Positions 7,913 through 14,833 of a stretch of DNA of 47,350 nt are shown here, one piece after another. The notes under the pieces were generated by a model. That model was not told where the DNA came from. It saw only the letters and a list, made by a program, of their open reading frames with translations, and ran no database searches. Every line of letters begins with the position of its first letter. Positions within the stretch are counted from its first letter, which is position 1. The stretch comes from a virus, in the IMG/VR virus record IMGVR_UViG_3300006914_000005, positions 1-47,350 of that record; one strand, given 5' to 3'. The position numbers were made by a program, and so were the translations under genes.

Positions 7913-8118
7913 TTCCCCTCCAGCCACGGCGGCGGAATGCGGAGCCAAGCGTGCGGGCGCTGCTTCGGGTCCAAGTCCCGGCGTTGCAAAGCACGAAGGT
8001 CCGTAATCGTCCTGCCGAGCGCGCGAATCTCCCACAACACATTCAGCCACGCATCCATCTCATCCGGCACCGGCACATCCTTGGTCAGGGACCACTGGCC
8101 GTAGATGACTGGACTCAC
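7909..8118 (-). CDS. Small hypothetical protein
   Basis: A 69-residue protein starting at GTG 8118, six bases after AGGAAGGA, with a GTGA overlap to the upstream gene and another to the downstream HNH gene. It contains a helical DEMDAWLNVLWEIRALGRTI segment and a Pro-rich end. No family recognised; its place in a fully coupled three-gene series supports reality. Confidence 0.6.
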   Translation of the reverse strand: MSPVIYGQWSLTKDVPVPDEMDAWLNVLWEIRALGRTITDLRALQRRDLDPKQRPHAWLRIPPPWLEGK

Positions 8119-8336
8119 GTTCTTCCTTCCTGCCGCGCCTTTTGATTCCAGTGCGCCGCGATGCACAGCAGGCGAACAAACAGCGCGTTGCACCGATGGC
8201 ACAGATCAATCCCGTGCGGCGTCGATTTCGGGCACTCGCTGCCGCATCCTGCTAGCGCGACGGTCTGCGCATCGGAGAGCACGTCGGCTTTGTTTTGGTA
8301 ATCCGGGAGAACCGTCACCATCGCCCCTCGGCTCAT
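8115..8336 (-). CDS. Small Cys-rich hypothetical protein
   Basis: A 73-residue protein with CGSECPKSTPHGIDLCHRCN, a likely zinc knuckle. The ATG at 8336 overlaps the stop of the XRE regulator (ATGA), with GGGGAG seven bases upstream, so it is probably co-translated with the regulator. Function unknown. Confidence 0.58.
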   Translation of the reverse strand: MSRGAMVTVLPDYQNKADVLSDAQTVALAGCGSECPKSTPHGIDLCHRCNALFVRLLCIAAHWNQKARQEGRT

Positions 8337-8593
8337 CGCACGCTCCCCTTCGGGAACAGGCTCCGCACCGTGCAGTTGAGGAAGTTCGCGATCCTGACAA
8401 GGTCAGTCGCGCGAATCATCTTCGCTCCGATCTCCATCATGTAAATCGCGTTTGCCGACGCATAGCCGATTGCCTTGGCGAGCGTCTTCTGATCAGCGCC
8501 AGCCCGATTCCTTGCGCGCTTGATCTGTTCGCCGATCTCTCGGTTGAGCGCTTGCCGAGACGACAGGTACGAGTGCCGCGATTGCTGCCTCAT
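8333..8593 (-). CDS. XRE-family HTH regulator (repressor-like)
   Basis: An 86-residue DNA-binding protein. Residues from about 20 to 78 form an HTH_XRE domain: IGEQIKRARNRAGADQKTLA, then AIGYASANAIYMMEIGAK as the recognition region, then a closing IANFLNCTVRSLF helix. ATG 8593 is chosen because GAGGA lies four bases upstream. It has no dimerisation or RecA-cleavable domain. It is transcribed away from a consensus promoter at 8661, the geometry of a phage regulatory switch, so it probably controls that promoter and its own island. No integrase is present, so stable lysogeny is uncertain. Confidence 0.8.
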   Translation of the reverse strand: MRQQSRHSYLSSRQALNREIGEQIKRARNRAGADQKTLAKAIGYASANAIYMMEIGAKMIRATDLVRIANFLNCTVRSLFPKGSVR

Positions 8594-8617
8594 CGGTTCC
8601 TCAGTTTTCATAGAGGG

Positions 8618-8626
8618 AGAATAGCA
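8618..8626 (-). promoter_or_regulatory. Candidate extended -10 for the XRE gene
   Basis: On the minus strand TG-C-TATTCT forms an extended -10 element about 25 bases before the XRE start codon. No good -35 box is seen. The same TATTCT hexamer is the -10 box of the candidate promoter at 24951. Confidence 0.35.
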
Positions 8627-8660
8627 CATTCCCCAAATCAGTGATCCATGAAAATACTTC

Positions 8661-8689
8661 TTGACAACCATCGCCCTCGGACTTAGATT
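8661..8689 (+). promoter_or_regulatory. Rightward promoter opposite the XRE regulator
   Basis: Perfect TTGACA (8661-8666), 17-base spacer, TAGATT (8684-8689, four of six). The dyad ATCAGTGAT (8637-8645) lies upstream and could be an operator. The predicted start near 8696 is only about three bases before an ATG at 8699, so the first message may be nearly leaderless. Confidence 0.68.
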
Positions 8690-8698
8690 GACGGCGTG

Positions 8699-8863
8699 AT
8701 GAGTCGTACCCCTCTAGAACACCCGCCGCTTGAAGCTTCCGTGGAACCTCTTAACCTTCGCGTGCCATTGGTGCTGCCTGCGGGCAGACTCAGGGCGCGA
8801 ACGGCCACGCGGCTCATCACACACGGGGGCTTCAAACAGCGGATGACCTGGAGGTTGAGATGA
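8699..8863 (+). CDS. Possible leaderless small protein at the switch
   Basis: A 54-residue reading frame whose ATG lies about three bases after the predicted transcription start and whose TGA overlaps the next ATG (ATGA). The protein is Leu, Arg and Pro rich with a basic C-terminus and no obvious helix-turn-helix. Position suggests a Cro-like or leader role, but the sequence alone does not show it. It could also be an untranslated leader. Confidence 0.42.
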   Translation: MSRTPLEHPPLEASVEPLNLRVPLVLPAGRLRARTATRLITHGGFKQRMTWRLR

Positions 8864-9066
8864 TCAGTGTCTTTTACGTTGGCCCGCACCGGCTCGACAC
8901 CGTCACCGACAGCTACGGCACTCCGCTTCAGAATGACGCGTGGTATTGGCAGGACCAACACGGCGACGATTGTTTCTTCGACAGCGAGCCCGTTGGCCCG
9001 TTCGATACCGAGGCACTAGCTCGCGCCGACGCGTACGCCGAGAACTCGCAGGCGGTGCGGTCGTGA
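8860..9066 (+). CDS. Small hypothetical protein
   Basis: A 68-residue acidic protein (QNDAWYWQDQHGDDCFFDSEP, then an Ala-rich helix). GGAGG lies seven bases before the ATG, the strongest ribosome site in this stretch. It overlaps its downstream neighbour by GTGA. The Gly/Trp/Asp-rich first half suggests a small beta fold. No known family. Confidence 0.65.
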   Translation: MISVFYVGPHRLDTVTDSYGTPLQNDAWYWQDQHGDDCFFDSEPVGPFDTEALARADAYAENSQAVRS

Positions 9067-9257
9067 GTGAGATGGGATTCAGAAACGCGACCGAGGCTAC
9101 GCTCTGGTTCAACGTCAACGTCTACACGCAAACCGCGCAGCATGGCGCATCGGACAGCTACGCAGCAACTCGTGCGGATGAGGCGCTGAAGTCGTGGCGC
9201 GAGCGCAACCCGCATGGGTACGAGATCATTCAGCAAGTCGCGGAGGTGAAGTCGTGA
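9063..9257 (+). CDS. Small hypothetical protein
   Basis: A 64-residue protein starting with GTG in a GTGA overlap. It contains TLWFNVNVYTQT and a C-terminal helix. It is one of a series of short, coupled rightward genes from 8.7 to 10.5 kb. No motif recognised. Confidence 0.58.
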   Translation: MSEMGFRNATEATLWFNVNVYTQTAQHGASDSYAATRADEALKSWRERNPHGYEIIQQVAEVKS

Positions 9258-9562
9258 AGCGCGCCATCCTGTCGCTCCTCTTCCTCGCCGCGGTCACAGC
9301 GCATGCTGGCGTCCGCAACGTGACCAACGTCGCCCGCGACGGCTCGACGGTTCGCAGTCATTCCCGTGGCCGCTGGATCGCCGTCCGCACGATCACCGAT
9401 GACCGCGACGAGTTCCTAGGCGCGGTGATCTACTACGGTACGTTCCCGAATGCGGTGAAGGCGAGCGCGTTCTGTCGGGCGCTGATCGCCGGACCGGGAC
9501 CGAAGTGCAAGTGCGAGCCGGTGCAGCTCGTGCAGCCCGCGGAAGTGAAGGTGAATCCGTGA
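9254..9562 (+). CDS. Exported hypothetical protein
   Basis: A 102-residue precursor with a clear signal peptide (VKRAILSLLFLAAVTAHA, likely cut before GVRN). The mature part contains WIAVRTITDDRDEFLGAVIYYG and a Cys trio (CRAL..., KCKCEP) and ends Pro-rich. GTG start in a GTGA overlap with GGAGG seven bases upstream. It should act in the periplasm or outside. The leader resembles that of the cytochrome c at 23637 (AILSLL core). Confidence 0.68.
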   Translation: MKRAILSLLFLAAVTAHAGVRNVTNVARDGSTVRSHSRGRWIAVRTITDDRDEFLGAVIYYGTFPNAVKASAFCRALIAGPGPKCKCEPVQLVQPAEVKVNP

Positions 9563-9783
9563 GCGCCCGCCGCAAGAAAAAGGCGACCGGTGCATGCGTC
9601 TACTGCGCCGCGCCAACGGTCTACGTCAACGCCACAGGTGAGTCGCGATGCGTTTCGTGCGCGGACTTCGTCAATAAGGCACTGCGGCTGCGACACCGGC
9701 CCGCGGTCATCGTTGCGATGTTGTTGGCCGCGCAAGTTCCGCCGCTGCTGTTGGCGGATGCCGCGCAGGAGGCTTGCCCATGA
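9559..9783 (+). CDS. Small zinc-ribbon protein
   Basis: A 74-residue protein with a basic N-terminus (ARRKKKATG), then CVYC and CVSC spaced 16 residues apart, a Cys4 zinc ribbon, followed by a hydrophobic AVIVAMLLAAQVPPLLLA stretch that could be an amphipathic or membrane helix. GTGA-coupled to the exported protein before it. Function unknown. Confidence 0.6.
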   Translation: MSARRKKKATGACVYCAAPTVYVNATGESRCVSCADFVNKALRLRHRPAVIVAMLLAAQVPPLLLADAAQEACP

Positions 9784-9974
9784 CACGGCAGCAGACGCTT
9801 GAAGACCTGGGTTCGGCTTTGCAGATAGTCGAGGAGACAATTCTGCTGCACACGGCGAGTTTCACTGGCAACTCATGTGAAGCACGCATCATTGTCACAA
9901 TCGCGATGCCGGACGGGCGCGTCATGGGAGTGAATCGAGTAATCCGCCTTGCATTTAAGTCGGTGACGCCATGA
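9780..9974 (+). CDS. Small hypothetical protein
   Basis: A 64-residue protein with an ATGA overlap and GGAGG seven bases upstream. It looks like a helix followed by beta strands (EARIIVTIAMPDGRVMGVNR). No motif was identified. It is coupled to the next gene by ATGA. Confidence 0.6.
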   Translation: MTRQQTLEDLGSALQIVEETILLHTASFTGNSCEARIIVTIAMPDGRVMGVNRVIRLAFKSVTP

Positions 9975-10162
9975 CCGCGCTAACCGACCGCATCGACCGC
10001 GAGCGGGATATTTACCGGGAGCATCTGAGGGACGAGCACATGCTTCTGAGTGCGGGCAGGCTCTCCGATGCGCGGCTTGAAGACCTCGCCTTGAACGGCG
10101 CCGATGCTTGCAACAGCTGCGCGCGCTACGCCGAGTCGTGCGGACTGCTGGAGGAAGCATGA
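9971..10162 (+). CDS. Small helical protein
   Basis: A 63-residue, highly charged helical protein (TDRIDRERDIYREHLRDEHM) with a CNSCARYAESC cluster near its end. ATGA-coupled on both sides. No family recognised. Confidence 0.58.
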   Translation: MTALTDRIDRERDIYREHLRDEHMLLSAGRLSDARLEDLALNGADACNSCARYAESCGLLEEA

Positions 10163-10497
10163 CATCACCATTCGCCGCCTCGTCTGCAAAGAATTCGCAC
10201 ATTCTCACCGTTCGCACCCGCCGCGAATCCGACCGGAAGTATGCGGAGTGCTCGTGCGGCCAGTGGCATATGCGGAATGCGCTCATCGCGGATATTCGCG
10301 ATGCGCACGGGATACACGTGCAGTCCGAACTTGGTCCGGAAGCCGAGTGCACCTTCCCGATTCTTCACGAGGAGTCCGGTCGGATGCGCCCGTGTGGAAG
10401 GTCTGCCGCCTCGCACTGCCTGAACCTTCTCGGCTGCATGTGCGGCGGAATTCATTTACATCCGTTCTCGCGAAAGAGGGAGGCGACGAATGGCTGA
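10159..10497 (+). CDS. Cys/His-rich hypothetical protein
   Basis: A 112-residue protein with CSCGQWHM and a C-terminal CLNLLGCMCGGIHLH cluster, likely metal-binding. ATG has GGAGG five bases upstream. Its end overlaps the following HNH gene by eight bases. The first Cys cluster resembles the zinc-binding start of small phage nucleic-acid-binding proteins, but no family is assigned. Confidence 0.6.
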   Translation: MTSPFAASSAKNSHILTVRTRRESDRKYAECSCGQWHMRNALIADIRDAHGIHVQSELGPEAECTFPILHEESGRMRPCGRSAASHCLNLLGCMCGGIHLHPFSRKREATNG

Positions 10498-10996
10498 GGA
10501 GATTCGTCCGTATCCGCGCATGCCGATCTACGAGGTGAGCAATCTCGGCCGCGTGCGCCGAGTCGGCGGCAAGTGGCTTTCGTTGCAAATCCGCAAGGAT
10601 CGTAGGCCGCAGTATTATGCGGTTACCCTTCACTACAACGGCAAGAAAACCCGTATCGAAGTGCAGCGCCTTGTCGCGTTGACGTTCTTAGGGGAGCCGC
10701 CGACAACTCGCCATGAAGTAGCGCATTGGGATGGGAACGGGTTGAATAATGCGGTAACTAACCTGCGGTGGGCTACGCGTAAAGAAAACTGCGCAGACAC
10801 GAAACGACACGGTCGCGTCCCTCACTTATTTGGCGCTGCCAGCCCGCGCTGTAAACTATCCGACGATGATGTTCGCGAGATCAGGCGGCGCTTTTGGGGC
10901 GGCGAGAATAGGCGCCGCATAGCCGCCGCCTTCAAAACCAGCCCCATGTACATCAGTCATATTGCCTATGGCCGGAGGCGCGAGCATGTCTCCTGA
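10490..10996 (+). CDS. HNH homing-type endonuclease with NUMOD4 and HTH
   Basis: A 168-residue protein. An N-terminal NUMOD4-like segment (YEVSNLGRVRRVGGKW) is followed by VQRLVALTFLGEPP and an HNH core with VAHWDGNGLNNAVTNLRWAT. The C-terminal KLSDDDVREIRRRFWGGENR and SPMYISHIAYGRR form a helix-turn-helix for target binding. This layout is typical of free-standing homing endonucleases in phages. GGAGG lies seven bases before the ATG. It overlaps the next gene by 11 bases, so it is an integrated part of the operon and not a visible recent insertion. Confidence 0.87.
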   Translation: MAEEIRPYPRMPIYEVSNLGRVRRVGGKWLSLQIRKDRRPQYYAVTLHYNGKKTRIEVQRLVALTFLGEPPTTRHEVAHWDGNGLNNAVTNLRWATRKENCADTKRHGRVPHLFGAASPRCKLSDDDVREIRRRFWGGENRRRIAAAFKTSPMYISHIAYGRRREHVS

Positions 10997-11903
10997 ATTT
11001 ACCGTGCCCGGCCCTGGTGTTTATGATTTAACACCGGAGCAATACCACGCCGATTGTTGCCCTGAACCGTCTCTCAGCTCCTCCGGCATCAAACGGTTGC
11101 TGAGCGGCTCGCCAGCGTCTTTTGCTTCGTGGCATCCTCGGCTCACCCGCTGGCCCGATCGTCTTCGCGACACCACGGACGCGCAGGATATCGGGGCCAT
11201 CGCGCACTGCATCGTCCTTGGCAAAGGGACGCGCTACATCGTCGGTGATCCATCCGAGCACCTGACCGAGAAAGGCGTCCCCTCTCAGACGTGGGGCAGC
11301 AAGGCTGCCGCGCAGTGGAAGGCAGCCCGTGAAGCCGATGGGTTGATCGTCATCACCCGCGAACGCTCAGCACGCGCCGAAACAGCGGCTCAGGTGATGA
11401 AGGATTTGATCGTTGCCGAGTACGGAGACTTCCCCCTCGGCGAGTCTGAGCAGGCCGTGATCTGGCGAGGCGAAACTTCGGCTCATGGGTCGATTTGGTG
11501 CCGCGCCTTAGTGGACCACATCTCGCGAAAGCACCTGCTGATCCTGGACCCTAAGTTCACGGATCTCGCAATCGATGACCGCTCTATCCAGCGCAAGGCC
11601 GCGTCCGAGCAGTGGCACATTCAGCAGGCGTTCTATACGGAAGGCGTCGAAGCGCTCGCACCGAACACCAAGGGGCGATGGGCGTTCCGCTTCGTCGTGT
11701 GCGAGTTGAATCCGCCGTTTCAGGCGCGCTTCGTTGACCTGCCCGAATCGTGGATTCACGTGGCCCGTATGCGGATCGACCGCGCCGCCGACACCTTCGC
11801 ACTCTGCCTAAAGAATAACTCTTGGCCGGCGCTGCCGAAGACGTGCTCGCCGCAGCCTCCCGATTGGCTCATGCGTGAGTACGAAGACGAGGAGTTGCGA
11901 TGA
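10986..11903 (+). CDS. RecE/RecB-like PD-(D/E)XK exonuclease
   Basis: A 305-residue nuclease. The N-terminal YHADCCPEPSLSSSGIKRLL opening, the LVDHIS Asp (177), the LDPK motif (Asp188, Lys190) and a QxxxY motif (Gln213-Tyr217) match the exodeoxyribonuclease VIII C-terminal/DUF3799 family. Such enzymes resect double-strand ends to make 3' tails for annealing. The gene is directly followed by a P-loop recombinase-type ATPase, the usual phage recombination pair. ATG 10986 has GGAGG seven bases upstream. Expected to act in the cytoplasm during replication and recombination. Confidence 0.85.
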   Translation: MSPEFTVPGPGVYDLTPEQYHADCCPEPSLSSSGIKRLLSGSPASFASWHPRLTRWPDRLRDTTDAQDIGAIAHCIVLGKGTRYIVGDPSEHLTEKGVPSQTWGSKAAAQWKAAREADGLIVITRERSARAETAAQVMKDLIVAEYGDFPLGESEQAVIWRGETSAHGSIWCRALVDHISRKHLLILDPKFTDLAIDDRSIQRKAASEQWHIQQAFYTEGVEALAPNTKGRWAFRFVVCELNPPFQARFVDLPESWIHVARMRIDRAADTFALCLKNNSWPALPKTCSPQPPDWLMREYEDEELR

Positions 11904-12874
11904 AACTTCCTGACCGGGAGTTTACAGCCTCTCTTGGCGTCCGCACGGAAGTCCCGCTCCTCGTCGGGCTAATGGGGCCGAGTGGCGGCGGGAAAACTTA
12001 TTCCGCGCTTCGGCTTGCAACTGGCATTCAATCCGTCCGCGGCGGCGATATCTACGTCGTCGATACGGAGGCTCGGCGTGCGCTTCACTACGCTGATCGC
12101 TTCAAGTTTCAGCACGTACCCTTCGCTGCGCCATTCGGATCTCTCGACTACCTCGCCGTGCTCCGCTACTGCGTCGGGAAGAAGGCTGGCGTCGTCATCG
12201 TAGACAGCATGAGCCACGAACACGAAGGAGAGGGCGGCTATCTCGCACTGCATGACGCGGAGCTCGACCGCATCGCAGGCGACGATTGGGACAAGCGCAA
12301 GCGGAACAACTTCACGGCGTGGATCAAGCCTGCCGCTAATCGGCGCGCGCTTATCAACGGCCTGTTGCAAATGGATGCCGCCTTCGTTTTTTGCTTCCGC
12401 GCGAAAGAGAAGATCAAGCCAGTGAAGGGCGGTGAGCCTATCGAACTCGGATTCATGCCGATCGCTGGCGAAGAGTTCCTTTTCGAGATGACCATCAACG
12501 CCCTGCTGATGCCGCATGCGGACGGTATCCCGACTTGGAGTTCCGAAAAGGTTGGCGAGAAACTGATGATGAAACTGCCGGCACAGTTTCGCGATCTGTT
12601 CGAGAAACCGCAGCAGATCAGCGAAGCGCACGGCAAGGCGATGGCCGAATGGGCCAAGGGCTCGGAATCTCGGAAGGAACCCACGTTGGCCGAGCGCGTC
12701 ACCGCAGCCATCGACTACATCATGAAGCGGAAGACGGAAGACGGCGTCAAGGCAGCGTTCGCGAAATGTGCCGATCTTATCGCCGAGGTGCAGAAGGCCG
12801 AGGACGTTGAATCCGCAGTCCGCATAACCTCAGCCCGCGACGAACGGTTGCGGCAGATTCAGGAGAGGCAATGA
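11900..12874 (+). CDS. AAA_24/Sak4-like recombination ATPase
   Basis: A 324-residue P-loop protein: Walker A GPSGGGKT at 26-33, Walker B GVVIVD at 97-102, and a C-terminal helical extension from about residue 240. The short RecA-like core next to an exonuclease matches the Sak4/AAA_24 group of phage single-strand-annealing or strand-exchange ATPases. It probably loads on tails made by the adjacent nuclease. ATGA-coupled to that gene. No separate single-strand binding protein was recognised nearby. Assignment to Sak4 rather than a related AAA family is moderate. Confidence 0.8.
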   Translation: MKLPDREFTASLGVRTEVPLLVGLMGPSGGGKTYSALRLATGIQSVRGGDIYVVDTEARRALHYADRFKFQHVPFAAPFGSLDYLAVLRYCVGKKAGVVIVDSMSHEHEGEGGYLALHDAELDRIAGDDWDKRKRNNFTAWIKPAANRRALINGLLQMDAAFVFCFRAKEKIKPVKGGEPIELGFMPIAGEEFLFEMTINALLMPHADGIPTWSSEKVGEKLMMKLPAQFRDLFEKPQQISEAHGKAMAEWAKGSESRKEPTLAERVTAAIDYIMKRKTEDGVKAAFAKCADLIAEVQKAEDVESAVRITSARDERLRQIQERQ

Positions 12875-12948
12875 AGACGTTTCAATATCACATCGTTCAC
12901 GAAATGAACAACAACCAACGTGCTGCGCTCAAGAGACTGGACGATTAG
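12871..12948 (+). CDS. Micro-gene, 25 residues
   Basis: MKTFQYHIVHEMNNNQRAAL begins a 25-residue frame in an ATGA overlap with the ATPase, with a strong AGGAGAGG site upstream; its TAG is followed at once by the next ATG. The strong ribosome site argues for translation. Function unknown; it may mainly couple translation to the next gene. Confidence 0.45.
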   Translation: MKTFQYHIVHEMNNNQRAALKRLDD

Positions 12949-13101
12949 ATGACCGTCTTCTACTTTCTCCTCCGCGCGCACGATCATCTTCTAGCGAATC
13001 GCGAATGGGCGCTGAAGGATCGAATTGACGCCTGCGCGATCTTCTGGCGGCTGGCGCTTTCGGTGCCGGCGAATAAGCTCATGCCGACCGCGGCGAAATG
13101 A
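12949..13101 (+). CDS. Small hypothetical protein
   Basis: A 50-residue frame (MTVFYFLLRAHDHLLANREW...) that starts immediately after the preceding stop. It is helical with several Trp and Leu residues and ends with PTAAK. No strong ribosome site, so translation probably depends on coupling. No family recognised. Confidence 0.45.
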   Translation: MTVFYFLLRAHDHLLANREWALKDRIDACAIFWRLALSVPANKLMPTAAK

Positions 13102-13111
13102 TCGGAGCGGT

Positions 13112-13198
13112 ATGATTGACATATTTCTAGCCTTCTTCTTTGGCTGCGTGCCCGGATTCGCGGTTGGCCGTTGTTTCGGTTGGCGCGAGCGTCAATGA
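13112..13198 (+). CDS. Micro-gene, membrane peptide
   Basis: A 28-residue peptide MIDIFLAFFFGCVPGFAVGR plus CFGWRERQ: one hydrophobic segment with a basic C-terminal end. GGAG lies five bases before the ATG, and it is ATGA-coupled to the next gene. A single-pass membrane microprotein is the natural reading; role unknown. Confidence 0.48.
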   Translation: MIDIFLAFFFGCVPGFAVGRCFGWRERQ

Positions 13199-13404
13199 TC
13201 GGCGACGCAGAGGACCGCAAGCTGATGGAAGAGTTGAACATGATATCGCCAGCTTGGCATCGTTCGTACCATCGATCCGCAGTGCGTCACGATCCACTCA
13301 CCGCGTCACCTTGTCGCATCTGTGATCACACTCACGGCTCGGAACCGTGCCTCGTGATTTCCGATGGTGAGCGCTGCCAATGCCGCGTGGGAGCGAAACG
13401 ATGA
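13195..13404 (+). CDS. Small Cys-rich protein
   Basis: A 69-residue protein with CRICDHTHGSEPCLVISDGERCQC near the C-terminus, a likely zinc-binding fold. It starts in an ATGA overlap and ends in an ATGA overlap with the RuvC-like gene, which suggests a shared recombination-related expression unit. Function not recognised. Confidence 0.6.
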   Translation: MIGDAEDRKLMEELNMISPAWHRSYHRSAVRHDPLTASPCRICDHTHGSEPCLVISDGERCQCRVGAKR

Positions 13405-13934
13405 GATTCGTAGGCATCGATCCTGGTACTACTGGCGCAGTCGCATCCATCGACGAGAGCGATATAGTTTTGCTCGATCTGCCAATCGTCACCATCTTTG
13501 TGGGTCGAAAGCGGCGATCAGTTCTGGACCTCCGCGCAACTTGGATAATGATGGATGGTCTCGCGACGTATCCAACGCATTTCTTTCTTGAGGCTCCGGT
13601 TATGGGGCCAGCCATGCGCGGAAGGGACAACACTGGTGACGGGACCGAACTCGCCGGACAGTCGATTGTGACGCTAGCCGGTACGTTTCGCCTGAATGGA
13701 CACATCGAAGCGATGCTTGCAGTGCTTGCGATTCAGAAGCATGCCAGCTTCGAGACGGTTAACCCGCAAGTGTGGAAACGAGCAATGATGCCAGGCGAAG
13801 CGCGCGACAAGAACGCTGCACGTTTGAAGGCAATTCAACTCTTCCCGTCCGTCGCTGATGACCTGAAACTCGTGAAGCATCACAATCGTGCCGAGGCGTT
13901 ATTGCTCGCCGAATGGGGACGGCGGCGAGGATAA
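13401..13934 (+). CDS. RuvC-like Holliday junction resolvase
   Basis: A 177-residue RNase H-fold nuclease: FVGIDPGTTGAVA at the N-terminus (Asp7), FFLEAPV (Glu64), NPQVWKRAMMP with downstream basic residues, and a C-terminal HHNRAEALLLAEW in place of the usual HxxDA motif (Glu165 may supply the last metal ligand). Such enzymes cut four-way junctions before packaging. It is coupled to its upstream neighbour and lies 0.5 kb after the recombination ATPase, completing an end-resection, annealing and resolution set. Confidence 0.82.
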   Translation: MRFVGIDPGTTGAVASIDESDIVLLDLPIVTIFVGRKRRSVLDLRATWIMMDGLATYPTHFFLEAPVMGPAMRGRDNTGDGTELAGQSIVTLAGTFRLNGHIEAMLAVLAIQKHASFETVNPQVWKRAMMPGEARDKNAARLKAIQLFPSVADDLKLVKHHNRAEALLLAEWGRRRG

Positions 13935-13936
13935 GC

Positions 13937-14152
13937 ATGAACGACGACGAATACTACGACCGCCGCACTCCTGCGGTAATTGAGCGTTCGATTGATCGAC
14001 AGCGGATGCTGAAGCCGTGTTCGGAATGCGGTGATCCGTGGCGCGCCGAATTCTTGGACGAGTGCGTCGCGTGCGGCCTTGGCGCGGGAGCTGTCGGGAT
14101 CTGTCCGAAGTGCATGAGGGAGCATCGGTGCTGCGGGATGGGAGGACAATGA
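13937..14152 (+). CDS. Small multi-Cys zinc protein
   Basis: A 71-residue protein with CSECG, CVACG, CPKC and CC in its last 40 residues, enough for two zinc sites (a rubredoxin- or treble-clef-like spacing). The N-terminal half is charged. GAGGA lies six or seven bases before the ATG. ATGA-coupled to the next gene. No specific family. Confidence 0.62.
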   Translation: MNDDEYYDRRTPAVIERSIDRQRMLKPCSECGDPWRAEFLDECVACGLGAGAVGICPKCMREHRCCGMGGQ

Positions 14153-14445
14153 CTGAGTATCGTGTTGTCTGGCAGCGCGAAGGGTTGAGCGTTAAGCGCA
14201 GAATCTACAAAAGACGCTTGTCAGCCATTCGTCTCGTCCGCGTGATGACTGATCCAGAACCATGGAAGATGTTCGGCAAAGACGGTGATGAGTTCCTTTG
14301 CTGTTCTGGACGGGAATGCGGCTGCGAAGGTGTGACGATCGCAGAGAATTCGAAAGCCGAGCGCGAACGGATGCCTGCCCTGTTGTGGTATCGAATCGAA
14401 AGCCGCGAAGTCTCCGCGTGGTCTGTCGATGCGGAGGCTATTTGA
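14149..14445 (+). CDS. Hypothetical protein
   Basis: A 98-residue protein beginning TEYRVVWQREGLSVKRRIYK, with a basic beta-like first half and a CCSGRECGCEG cluster in the middle. GGAGG precedes the ATG, which overlaps the upstream stop. Its own stop overlaps a TTG start of the next frame. Function unknown. Confidence 0.62.
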   Translation: MTEYRVVWQREGLSVKRRIYKRRLSAIRLVRVMTDPEPWKMFGKDGDEFLCCSGRECGCEGVTIAENSKAERERMPALLWYRIESREVSAWSVDAEAI

Positions 14446-14579
14446 TCGCCTTCCCATTCCTCTGCGGCGCCGCAGCCGTCGTCCTCTTACAGGCGGTCGC
14501 GCACTTCGGCTACCCGCTGGTCCGGCCACACTGTGCCGGATTGAGAACGACGAAGCGTGCGACATACGCGGGCTCGTGA
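14442..14579 (+). CDS. Small membrane protein with chimeric C-terminus
   Basis: A 45-residue frame from TTG 14442, in a TTGA overlap, with GGAGG four bases upstream. Residues 1-29 (LIAFPFLCGAAAVVLLQAVA plus HFGYPLVRP) look like a genuine membrane helix. From base 14526 the DNA is identical to the 3' part of the XRE gene at 15591 but read in another frame, so the last 16 residues are out-of-frame foreign sequence. I read it as a small membrane gene truncated and re-ended by recombination. Confidence 0.42.
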   Translation: MIAFPFLCGAAAVVLLQAVAHFGYPLVRPHCAGLRTTKRATYAGS

Positions 14580-14608
14580 AGTTGCTCGCTTGGCTGTTCT
14601 CGTGAGGA
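14526..14608. repeat. 83-bp direct repeat R1, copy 1
   Basis: Identical over 83 bases to 15679-15761, the 3' end of the small XRE gene plus its downstream GAGGA. Here only the gene's tail is present (residues LCRIENDEACD to the stop at 14605), so this copy is a gene remnant. The match starts sharply at the CCACACTG point. Confidence 0.93.
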
Positions 14609-14611
14609 GCG

Positions 14612-14833
14612 ATGATGGACCGCAAATTCTGCGCTGGTTGCGAGGACGACTTCTACAACGGCAACAACCCGTACGGCGTGACCGAGTGCTGGAGTCTGAA
14701 AGACGCCGTTCGCATCAAGCGCAAGGAGGTCGGCGTGTGGCAAAGCCCGCCGTGGAATCAGAAGGCGGCGATGTTCCCGAAGTGCTACCACCGCAAGGGC
14801 TTCGTCTACGTCGCGCCAGAGCGGACGAACTGA
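14612..14833 (+). CDS. Cargo gene of cassette 1, small hypothetical protein
   Basis: A 73-residue protein with CAGCEDDFYNGNNPYGVTEC and PKCYH, likely zinc-binding, and a WNQKAAMFPKCYHRKGFVYV end. ATG 14612 (or 14615) follows GAGGAGC, which is the end of repeat R1. It is enclosed by R1 upstream and the R2-containing gene fragment downstream. No family recognised. Confidence 0.6.
   Translation: MMDRKFCAGCEDDFYNGNNPYGVTECWSLKDAVRIKRKEVGVWQSPPWNQKAAMFPKCYHRKGFVYVAPERTN

Noticed and set aside
8683-8961. Leftward 92-codon frame across the 8.66 kb promoter
   Set aside because: It lies opposite the rightward promoter and two rightward genes, and its protein is Arg/Ser-rich without any motif.
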